Shown: piece by piece, positions 57,287 through 64,000 of the stretch
Numbering within the stretch: position 1 is the first letter of the stretch
Layout: each line of letters starts with the position of its first letter
Source of the DNA: Sphingomonas sp. PP-F2F-G114-C0414
Lineage (GTDB): Bacteria; Pseudomonadota; Alphaproteobacteria; Sphingomonadales; Sphingomonadaceae
Length of the DNA: 64,000 bases
Direction of reading: 5' to 3'
NCBI RefSeq assembly: GCF_003688595.1
Contig: NZ_RCWT01000011.1
Coordinates: 62,001 to 126,000, forward strand
The notes under the pieces: generated by a model
Told to the model about the DNA's origin: nothing
Database searches by the model: none
Seen by the model: only the letters and a program-made list of their open reading frames with translations
Translations under genes and position numbers: made by a program

Positions 57287-58746
57287 TGCCGCGCAATCGG
57301 TGGGCGCAGGCGCTGATCCTGCTGCTGGTCGCGCTGGCGGTCCGGGCATGGGATTTCGGCAATCCGGTGATCGATCCCGACCAGCAATATTACCTGCTCG
57401 TCGGCGATCGCCTGCTGCACGGTGCGGTCCCGTATATCGACATCTGGGATCGCAAGCCGATCGGGCTGTTCCTGCTGTTCGCCGGCATCGGGACGCTCCC
57501 CGGCAACGGCATCCTCGCCTACCAGCTGATGGCAACGTTGTGCGCGTGGGCGACCGCGATCGTCGTCGGCCGCGCGGCAAGGACTATCGGTGCAAGCGAT
57601 CGCGGCGCGCTCGGTGCAGCGACCGCCTATCTGCTGGTCATCGCGCTGGTCGGCGGCATCGGTGGGCAGGCCCCCGTCTTCTACAATCTGCCGATGGCGG
57701 TCGCCGGTCTGCTGACGCTCCAGCTCCCCGCCAAGGCCGCCGCCGGCCGCACCGGCGCGATCGTCGTCAGCGGTATCGCCGCCTGCCTGCTCGCAGGAAT
57801 CGCGATCCAGCTGAAATACACGCCGATGTTCGAAGGCGCGGCGTTCGGCCTCGCACACATCTGGTTCCTCGCGCGCACCCGCGCAAAATGGCGGCACGTC
57901 ATGCTGGCGGCGACGGTGTGGGCGGTGATGGGTCTCGCACCGACGCTCGCCGCGATCGGCTGGTATCGCGCGCAGGGCCCGGCGGCATTCGATGCGTTCT
58001 GGTTCGCCAACGTTACTTCGATCGCGCTGCGCAGGGGCTATTCGGCAAGCGATCTCGCGATGCGCTTGCTCGGCATCGCCGCACAGCTGTCGCCGCTGAT
58101 CCTCGCCGCGATCCTGACGTGGCGGACACGACCGCGCGGCGGCATCGCGGGCGAGACGATGCTGGTCGGTTACGCCTGGCTCGGCTTTGCGCTGGCGGGG
58201 TTCTTCGCGATCGGCACGTTCTTCGACCATTACGCGCTGCCGCTGGTCGCGCCGCTGGCGATCCTCGCCGCGCCGACGCTCGGGCGTTCGATCCGCCTGC
58301 TGATCCTGACCCTGGGCGTGGCGATCGCGATTCTGATCGCCAAACGCCTGCTCCATCCCAGCGACGCTGCCGGCGCCTATGCGGTCGCGCATGTCGTCGA
58401 AGCGAACAGCGGCCGCGAATGCCCGTACGTCTTCATCGGCGACACCATCACCTATCATCTCGCGCACGCGTGCCTCCCGACCGCCTACGCCTTCCCCAAT
58501 CTGCTCGCCTACGACACCGAACAGGGCGCGACCGGGATCGACGAAGCCGCCGAAGTCCGCCGCATCCTCGCCAGGCGACCACCGGTCATCGTCACGTCAG
58601 ACCGGCGCCTGTCGATCTGGAATCGGGGGAGCCTGCGCGCGGTCAAGGCGGCGCTCGCGCGCGGTTACCGCCCCGTCCTCTCGACCCCGCGGAACAGCTG
58701 GCACACCGTCGTCTATCTCCGGAACGACCGCCGCTTTAGGTCTTGA
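57286..58746 (+). CDS. GT39/ArnT-like membrane glycosyltransferase
   Basis: Product of about 486 residues with about ten membrane helices. The first periplasmic loop has conserved acidic residues in NPVIDPDQQYYL, as expected for the GT39/GT83 (PMT/ArnT) superfamily that takes sugars from polyprenyl phosphate. The C-terminal 110 residues are soluble (VVEANSGRECPYVFIGDTIT). The ATG overlaps the stop of the protease gene by 1 base, so the two are co-translated. The glycan acceptor is unknown. Confidence 0.8.
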   Translation: MPRNRWAQALILLLVALAVRAWDFGNPVIDPDQQYYLLVGDRLLHGAVPYIDIWDRKPIGLFLLFAGIGTLPGNGILAYQLMATLCAWATAIVVGRAARTIGASDRGALGAATAYLLVIALVGGIGGQAPVFYNLPMAVAGLLTLQLPAKAAAGRTGAIVVSGIAACLLAGIAIQLKYTPMFEGAAFGLAHIWFLARTRAKWRHVMLAATVWAVMGLAPTLAAIGWYRAQGPAAFDAFWFANVTSIALRRGYSASDLAMRLLGIAAQLSPLILAAILTWRTRPRGGIAGETMLVGYAWLGFALAGFFAIGTFFDHYALPLVAPLAILAAPTLGRSIRLLILTLGVAIAILIAKRLLHPSDAAGAYAVAHVVEANSGRECPYVFIGDTITYHLAHACLPTAYAFPNLLAYDTEQGATGIDEAAEVRRILARRPPVIVTSDRRLSIWNRGSLRAVKAALARGYRPVLSTPRNSWHTVVYLRNDRRFRS

Positions 58747-58921
58747 ACGCCAGCCCCACCGTCACCGCTAGCCCGATCAGCGCCAGCATCTGTACCGTCG
58801 GCCAGTCCACCCAGCCGACCGAGTCCGGATCGCGCCGCCGTCGCCTGCGCCGTTCCCCGAACCCCGCGATGACGGCGAGCGCGGCCAGCCCGCCACTCGC
58901 ACTCCACAACACCGGCGCCAT
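58736..58921 (-). CDS. Small membrane protein downstream of phaR
   Basis: Product of 61 residues with two hydrophobic stretches (SASGGLAALAVIAGF and VQMLALIGLAVTVGLAF) around a strongly basic loop (ERRRRRRRD). It begins 3 bp after the phaR stop on the same strand and overlaps the convergent GT39-type gene by 11 bp. Not recognised; its tight position after phaR suggests it is real. Confidence 0.5.
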   Translation of the reverse strand: MAPVLWSASGGLAALAVIAGFGERRRRRRRDPDSVGWVDWPTVQMLALIGLAVTVGLAFKT

Positions 58922-58924
58922 CAG

Positions 58925-59479
58925 TCAGCCGAGCTTCTCGACCTTTTCCTGCAACTTGGCGAGTTCGCTGCGCAGCGCCGCGATCTCGTCGTCCTTGCTG
59001 GCGGGCGCGGCCGCCGGTGCGACGCCCCCCGCGGCACCGGGCTTGAACGCCTGGGTCGCGACGTCGAACATCTCGAGGTTGCGCTTGGCCAGATCGGCAA
59101 AAGGCGAGTTCGCGAACGCACCCTCGACCGCCGACTTGAACTGGTCGTGATTGCGGCGGAAGCTGTCCATCGACGCCTCGAGATACCCCGGCACCATCGT
59201 CTGCATCGAATCGCCGTACATCGAAATCAGCTGACGAAGGAAGTTCACCGGCATCATCGTCTCGCCGCGGCTCTCCTCCTCCATGATGATCTGCGTCAGG
59301 ACGTTGTGCGTGATGTCCTCGTCGGTCTTCGCATCGACCACCTTGAAGTCGCGCCCCTCGCGGGTCATCGTCGCGAGATGATCCAGCGTGATGTAGGATG
59401 ACGACTCGGTGTTATAGAGCCGCCGGTTGGCGTACTTCTTGATGATGACGATTCCGTCGGCAGCCGGTTGCTTCTTCAT
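58925..59479 (-). CDS. phaR: Polyhydroxyalkanoate synthesis repressor PhaR
   Basis: Product of 184 residues. The N-terminal PHB_acc_N DNA-binding domain is unmistakable: IIKKYANRRLYNTESSSYIT, LDHLATMTREGRDFKVVDAK and TDEDITHNVL. The accumulation domain follows (FLRQLISMYGDSMQTMVPGY) and the C-terminus ends in a coiled coil (SELAKLQEKVEKL). It binds DNA and the polymer surface and derepresses phasin genes when polymer forms. It starts 14 bp from the divergent phaC-like gene. Confidence 0.96.
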   Translation of the reverse strand: MKKQPAADGIVIIKKYANRRLYNTESSSYITLDHLATMTREGRDFKVVDAKTDEDITHNVLTQIIMEEESRGETMMPVNFLRQLISMYGDSMQTMVPGYLEASMDSFRRNHDQFKSAVEGAFANSPFADLAKRNLEMFDVATQAFKPGAAGGVAPAAAPASKDDEIAALRSELAKLQEKVEKLG

Positions 59480-59493
59480 GGATCCCCCGTCTT

Positions 59494-60552
59494 ATGTTTG
59501 AAACGGAGGCTACAGTCTTTGATGACGCACCGCAACAAGGTCCGAGGCCCTTACCCTTGTTCCTGTCCGTGCTGCGCAACGAGACCGCAGCATCGCCCGA
59601 CCGGATGGCGCGCGCACTAGCGGGATTGCGCGCGTATCAGGACGCGCCGCGAGAGAAGCGCCCCGATCCCAAGCCTGCGATCCACCGTGCCGGACGCGTC
59701 GCATTGCGCGATTATGGCGGCATCGGACGCCCCGTGGTATTCGTCCCGTCGCTGATAAATCCGCCCGACATTCTCGATCATTCGCCCGAGTCTTCGCTGG
59801 TGCAATGGACCGCCGCGCAGGGGTTTCACGTCTGGCTGGTCGATTGGGGATCGCCCGGCAGCGAGGATCGCGACCTTGATCTGGCCGCGCATGTCGAACG
59901 GTTGCTGGTCTCGCTCCTCCAGGCACTCCCCGAGCCACCGGTGCTGGTCGGCTATTGCCTCGGCGGCACGCTGGCGCTCGGTGCCGCCGCGATAGCGCCG
60001 ACCGCCGGAGTCGCGACGATCGCCGCGCCGTGGCACTTCGCGGGGTATGGCGAAGGCCGTCCCACGCTGGCCGCGACCTGGGCCGCGGTCCAGCCCGCCG
60101 CCGCGATGCTCGGCGTCCTGCCGATGGAAGTCCTGCAAGCCGGCTTCTGGCAACTCGACCCCGCGCGCACGATCGCCAAATACGAAACGTTCGCCGACCT
60201 CCCCCCCGACAGCGACCAATCGCGCGCGTTCGTCCGGCTCGAGGACTGGGCCAACGCCGGTGCCCCCCTCCCCTACGCCGCCGCAGCGTCGCTGTTCGAG
60301 GACTGCATCGCCAACGACCTCCCCGGCAAAGGCAGCTGGGTGATCGCCGGCACCCCGGTCGATCCGCGCGCGCTCGCCTGCCCGACCGTCGAGTTCGTCT
60401 CGCTGACCGACCGCATCGTCCCCGCCGCCACCGCGATCGGCCTCGCCGACCGCCGCGACCTCGGCGCCGGCCATGTCGGCATGATCGTCGGCCGTTCCGC
60501 ACGCTCGCGCCTCTGGGAACCGCTCGCCAACTGGATCGCCGCACTCGACTGA
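59494..60552 (+). CDS. Short PhaC-like alpha/beta hydrolase
   Basis: Product of 352 residues. The nucleophile is Cys155 in GYCLGGTL, with Asp306 (LTDRIVP) and His327 (GHVGM), the Cys-Asp-His triad of polyhydroxyalkanoate synthases. The length equals class III PhaC, but the GxCxGG elbow is like class I and no phaE partner is in the window. The N-terminal PRPLPLFLSVLR is typical of this alphaproteobacterial subgroup. It may polymerise hydroxyacyl-CoA or be a related thioesterase-like enzyme. No ribosome site is seen before the ATG. Confidence 0.8.
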   Translation: MFETEATVFDDAPQQGPRPLPLFLSVLRNETAASPDRMARALAGLRAYQDAPREKRPDPKPAIHRAGRVALRDYGGIGRPVVFVPSLINPPDILDHSPESSLVQWTAAQGFHVWLVDWGSPGSEDRDLDLAAHVERLLVSLLQALPEPPVLVGYCLGGTLALGAAAIAPTAGVATIAAPWHFAGYGEGRPTLAATWAAVQPAAAMLGVLPMEVLQAGFWQLDPARTIAKYETFADLPPDSDQSRAFVRLEDWANAGAPLPYAAAASLFEDCIANDLPGKGSWVIAGTPVDPRALACPTVEFVSLTDRIVPAATAIGLADRRDLGAGHVGMIVGRSARSRLWEPLANWIAALD

Positions 60553-60585
60553 CCTACATGGGGTCCAACCATAGAGGACCCTGAC

Positions 60586-61773
60586 ATGACCGACCTGAAC
60601 CCGAACGACGTCGTCATCACCGCCGCCAAGCGCACCCCCGTCGGCAGCTTCCTCGGCGCGTTCGCCACCACGCCCGCGCATGAACTCGGCCGCATCGCGA
60701 TCGAAGCCGCGCTCGAACAGGCCGGCGTCGCCGGCAAAGACGTCTCCGAAGTGATCCTCGGCCAGGTCCTCACCGCGGCCCAAGGCCAGAACCCCGCCCG
60801 CCAGGCCTCTATGGCCGCCGGCGTCCCGAAGGAGATTCCCGCCTGGGGCGTCAATCAGGTCTGCGGCTCAGGCCTGCGCGCGGTCGCCCTCGCGGCACAG
60901 GCGATCCAGACCGGCGACGCGACCATCGTCGTCGCGGGCGGCCAGGAATCGATGTCACTCTCCGCGCACGCGCAATCGATCCGCGGCGGCCAGAAGATGG
61001 GCAACTTGAGCCTCGTCGACACGATGGTCAGCGATGGCCTGACCGATGTCTTCAACGGCTATCACATGGGCATCACGGCAGAGAACCTCGCGGAGCAATA
61101 CCAGGTCACGCGCGGCGAGCAGGACGCCTTCTCCGTCGCCTCGCAGAACAAGGCCGAGGCTGCCCGCGGCTCGGGCCGCTTCAAGGACGAGATCGCCCCC
61201 GTCACGATCAAGGGCCGCAAGGGCGATACCGTCGTCGCCGACGACGAATACATCCGCGCCGGCGCGACGATCGAGAGCGTCTCCGGCGTGAAGCCCGCGT
61301 TCAAGAAGGACGGCACGGTAACGGCGGCCAACGCCAGCGGCCTCAACGACGGCGCCGCAGCCCTCGTCATGATGCGCCGCGACGAGGCCGAACGCCGCGG
61401 CTCGCCCATCCTCGCGACGATCAAGAGCTGGGCGTCGGCCGGCGTCGACCCGTCGGTGATGGGCATCGGCCCCGTTCCCGCCACCAAGCGCGCGCTGGAG
61501 AAGGCCGGCTGGACGCTCGCCGACCTCGACCTGATCGAAGCCAACGAAGCCTTCGCCGCCCAAGCGCTGTCGGTCGGCAAGGAACTCGGCTGGGACGCAT
61601 CGAAGGTCAACGTCAACGGCGGCGCGATCGCCATCGGCCACCCGATCGGTGCCAGCGGCGCCCGCGTCCTGACCACGCTAATCTACGAAATGCAGAAGCG
61701 CGATTCGAAGCGCGGCCTGGCGACGCTGTGCATCGGAGGCGGCATGGGCATTGCTATGTGTTTGGAACGGTAA
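60586..61773 (+). CDS. phaA: Acetyl-CoA C-acetyltransferase (beta-ketothiolase)
   Basis: Product of 395 residues, biosynthetic thiolase. The catalytic Cys93 (VCGSGLR), His352 (GHPIG) and Cys382 (CIGGG) are intact. It joins two acetyl-CoA to acetoacetyl-CoA, the first step toward polyhydroxybutyrate. It lies 33 bp after the phaC-like gene on the same strand and likely forms an operon with it. phaB is not in the window. Confidence 0.95.
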   Translation: MTDLNPNDVVITAAKRTPVGSFLGAFATTPAHELGRIAIEAALEQAGVAGKDVSEVILGQVLTAAQGQNPARQASMAAGVPKEIPAWGVNQVCGSGLRAVALAAQAIQTGDATIVVAGGQESMSLSAHAQSIRGGQKMGNLSLVDTMVSDGLTDVFNGYHMGITAENLAEQYQVTRGEQDAFSVASQNKAEAARGSGRFKDEIAPVTIKGRKGDTVVADDEYIRAGATIESVSGVKPAFKKDGTVTAANASGLNDGAAALVMMRRDEAERRGSPILATIKSWASAGVDPSVMGIGPVPATKRALEKAGWTLADLDLIEANEAFAAQALSVGKELGWDASKVNVNGGAIAIGHPIGASGARVLTTLIYEMQKRDSKRGLATLCIGGGMGIAMCLER

Positions 61774-61826
61774 GGTACACATAAAGCGCAATTTTGTATC
61801 GATAGCGCTACCTTACATGGCGCAAT

Positions 61827-61861
61827 GTGACGATTTTGTCACGATCGGTTACAAACGTAAC
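61827..61861. promoter_or_regulatory. Paired inverted repeats upstream of the TonB receptor
   Basis: GTGAC-GATTTT-GTCAC (61827-61842) is followed 5 bp later by GTTAC-AAAC-GTAAC (61848-61861). Both are operator-like, with 5-bp half sites, 100-135 bp before the receptor start. Not matched to a known operator. Confidence 0.35.
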
Positions 61862-61961
61862 GGCGACATGGCCTGAACCTGAACACAGGCTTGCCAGTCC
61901 GCCGCCTTACGCGCTGTATGTCCCCCATAACGGCAAAAGTGCCGGTAAAACGGGGGTTTTT

Positions 61962-64000
61962 ATGACGCTTTCTCACCTTCTAGGGGCGACCGCGCTGGCG
62001 AGTTCGCTATTCGTAGCGGCTCCGAGCTTCGCGCAAACCGACCCTACGGTGGCCACCCTGCCAACATCCGCTCCAGACGATGGCCAGGCTACGAGCGCTG
62101 ACGGCCAAGGGAGCGAAGGCGGCGAGATCACCGTTACTGGATCGCGCATCCGCCGCCCGAATCTCGAATCGAACCTACCGGTCACATCCATTAGCGGTGA
62201 GGAGTTTTTTCAGCGCGGTCAGAATAACATCGGCGATACGCTGAACGATCTTCCCCAGCTGCGCAGCACCGTCGGCCAGCAGAATCCAGGACTGGGTATC
62301 GGCATCCAGGGTCTGAACCTTCCGGATCTTCGTGGCCTAGGCACTCAGCGTACGCTCACGCTGGTGAACGGTCGTCGCCATGTTCCCGCCGACATTCAGA
62401 ACAACGCCGTCTCGGTCGATCTCAACACGATCCCCAACGATCTTATCGAACGCGTCGACATCGTAACGGGTGCCAATTCGGCCGTGTACGGGTCTGACGC
62501 GATCGCGGGCGTGGTGAACTTCATCCTCAAGCGTGATTTCGACGGTCTTCAGATCCGCGGTGGGGCCGGTATTTCGGAATACGGCGCAGGCGGCAACCAG
62601 ATCATTTCCGCAATCGCCGGCAAGAATTTCAACGAGGGCCGCGGCAACATCACGCTGGCTGCCGAATATGCACATCAGCAGCGCGTCTACGGCTCCGACA
62701 TCCCCTTCTTCCGCCAGAATAACGGTTTTGCTGTCACACAGGTCGATCCGGCGGGATTGCCCAATGGCAGCGACGGCATCCCGGATCGGACCTTCGTTCG
62801 CGATATCCGCAGCGCGAGCATCCACCGGTGGGGCCTCGTTCCGATCACGCAGGCTGCCGGATCGCCGCTTTGCGGCACCGGTATCCGGAACGGCAGCTCG
62901 GCCGGCCTGCCGTATAACTGCACGTACATCTTCAATCCCGACGGCTCGCTGGTGCCGCAGACGGGTAGCCGCACCGGTACTGGGATCATCGGCGGCATCA
63001 TCGGCGGCAATGGGCAAACGGGTCGTGAAGAAACGCAGCTTTCCGTGCTGCCGTATCAGGAGCGCGCCAACTTCAACATGCTGGGTCACTACGAATTCAG
63101 CAAAGCTGGCGGCACGTTCGGCGATGAACGCGAGCGCCCGCGCCTCGACAACCCGTTCCTGAACGGCGCAGCACGTACCACGATTGCCAATGCGGTTCTC
63201 GCGTCTGGCTTCCGCCCCAACCTGTCATCGCGCACCGCGCTGACGGCCGCGGATCGTGCGGCTATCGCGAACGGAACCTTCCGTTTCGTCAATTCGCGCA
63301 ACTTGCTCGATCTCGGTCTGCGTGACGAATATGCCAAGCGCGACACCTACCGGATCGTCGGCGGAGTGCGCGGGGAATTCAACACCGACTGGTCCTACGA
63401 GCTGTCCGCGAACTATGGCCGGGTCGATCAGCGCACGACGGTTCAGGGCAACATCGTTACCCAGCGGTTCCTGCTTGCCATGGACTCGGGCCGCAATCCC
63501 GCGACTGGCCAGATACAGTGCCGCTCGCAGTTCGATCCGACCGCGGCGGTCGCCTATGATCCGAGCACCGGTGATGCCGCAGCTCTTGCCGCCGATATCG
63601 CGAATTGCGTACCCTATAATCCCTTTGGCGCTCCCAATAATACAGCCGCACGCAACTACATCGTTCAGGACACCGTATCGCGCGGCAAGCTTCAGCAACT
63701 CGTCTTGAGCGGCTTCGTCTCCGGCGATTTGAGTCAGCTATTCGAACTGCCAGGCGGCCCGATCAGTTTCTCGATCGGTGGCGAATACCGGCGTGAAGAT
63801 GCTCGTTTCGAAGCAGACCCGCTGGTTCAGTCCGGTCGCACCTTCCTGAACGCCCTGCAGACCTTCGATCCGCCAGCCTTCGAAGTTAAGGAAGCGTACG
63901 GCGAGTTGCGTATTCCTCTCTTGCGCGATCTGCCGTTTATTCACGAACTGACGTTGAATGGCGCGGGCCGCGTCTCGGACTATAATGGCACCACGGGTAC
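61962..64000 (+). CDS. TonB-dependent receptor (Oar/plug type), 5' part
   Basis: The first 679 residues of a gene cut by the right edge. A signal peptide (LSHLLGATALASSLFVAAPS then FAQ) precedes the plug with ITVTGSRIRRPNLESNLPVT and DLRGLGTQRTLTLVNGRRHV, IERVDIVTGANSAVYGSDA and GVVNFILKRDFDG; then beta-barrel repeats. It imports a ligand through the outer membrane with TonB energy; substrate unknown. Around residues 380-396 (GGTFGDERERPR) the strand expected before LDNPFLN seems shortened, possibly a small deletion. Codons are less GC-biased than phaA. Confidence 0.9.
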   Translation, partial: MTLSHLLGATALASSLFVAAPSFAQTDPTVATLPTSAPDDGQATSADGQGSEGGEITVTGSRIRRPNLESNLPVTSISGEEFFQRGQNNIGDTLNDLPQLRSTVGQQNPGLGIGIQGLNLPDLRGLGTQRTLTLVNGRRHVPADIQNNAVSVDLNTIPNDLIERVDIVTGANSAVYGSDAIAGVVNFILKRDFDGLQIRGGAGISEYGAGGNQIISAIAGKNFNEGRGNITLAAEYAHQQRVYGSDIPFFRQNNGFAVTQVDPAGLPNGSDGIPDRTFVRDIRSASIHRWGLVPITQAAGSPLCGTGIRNGSSAGLPYNCTYIFNPDGSLVPQTGSRTGTGIIGGIIGGNGQTGREETQLSVLPYQERANFNMLGHYEFSKAGGTFGDERERPRLDNPFLNGAARTTIANAVLASGFRPNLSSRTALTAADRAAIANGTFRFVNSRNLLDLGLRDEYAKRDTYRIVGGVRGEFNTDWSYELSANYGRVDQRTTVQGNIVTQRFLLAMDSGRNPATGQIQCRSQFDPTAAVAYDPSTGDAAALAADIANCVPYNPFGAPNNTAARNYIVQDTVSRGKLQQLVLSGFVSGDLSQLFELPGGPISFSIGGEYRREDARFEADPLVQSGRTFLNALQTFDPPAFEVKEAYGELRIPLLRDLPFIHELTLNGAGRVSDYNGTTG

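Noticed and set aside
57153..58739. Plus-strand ORF of 528 codons overlapping the GT39-type gene in another frame
   Set aside because: Arg/Asp/Pro-rich and without membrane segments, while the chosen frame has about ten helices and the conserved acidic loop.

Overview
The window is 64 kb of GC-rich, densely packed chromosome. Gene content and order point to an alphaproteobacterium of the order Sphingomonadales, most likely Sphingomonas or a close relative. The evidence is the split F1 and Fo ATP synthase operons with paired b/b' subunits, the very short epsilon subunit, the hrcA/rph/rdgB/hemW neighbourhood, PhaR-type polyhydroxyalkanoate control, an Oar/plug-type TonB receptor, and many small palindromic intergenic repeats. 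I saw no rRNA, tRNA, CRISPR array, transposase or prophage gene.

Layout. 0-11.3 kb: the 3' end of a serine hydrolase, a minus-strand run apaG-lysR-GNAT, metZ, leuB with a glycosyltransferase-GtrA fusion, recO, a NodB-type deacetylase coupled to a FemAB-like acyltransferase downstream of uvrC, and a sugE-type exporter. 11.5-14.1 kb: the Fo operon atpI-atpB-atpE-atpF'-atpF. 14.4-18.2 kb: ydbH-ynbE-ydbL, an envelope lipid-transport operon. 18.3-23 kb: radC, purB and small proteins. 22.7-31 kb: the chaperone loci dnaK, dnaJ, hrcA and grpE, with thrC and a copper chaperone coupled to an HExxH protein. 30.7-39.4 kb: rph-rdgB, an EAL protein, a CAP lipoprotein, hemW, an LpoA-like lipoprotein, rsmI-yraN, gshB and a DedA protein. 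39.4-44 kb: xerC, a GAF-PAS-GGDEF protein and priA. 44.2-49.2 kb: the F1 operon atpHAGDC. 49.5-58.7 kb: a dienelactone hydrolase, an SDR, ada, a membrane trypsin-like protease, an isolated cpaF, and a double retropepsin-like/PDZ protein coupled to a GT39-type transferase. 58.7-61.8 kb: a polyhydroxyalkanoate locus (phaR, a short PhaC-like enzyme, phaA). The window ends inside a TonB-dependent receptor.

How the parts work together. The two ATP synthase operons, about 30 kb apart on the same strand, supply the whole F1Fo enzyme. DnaK, DnaJ and GrpE form the Hsp70 machine; HrcA is the heat-shock repressor, but no CIRCE operator was seen and dnaK instead has a good heat-shock sigma (RpoH-type) promoter match. 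PhaA supplies acetoacetyl-CoA toward polyester, with PhaR as repressor.

No clearly new multi-gene system stands out; most of the window is core chromosome. The strongest unexplained signal is about two dozen non-coding palindromic elements in five families (A-E below). They lie in intergenic gaps, inside the F1 operon, and in one case supply the last codons and stop of a gene. Other points of interest are a C10 tract in the spacer of the likely Fo promoter, possible structured leaders before sugE and metZ, divergent phaR and phaC starts only 14 bp apart, and the double-DTG aspartic protease gene.
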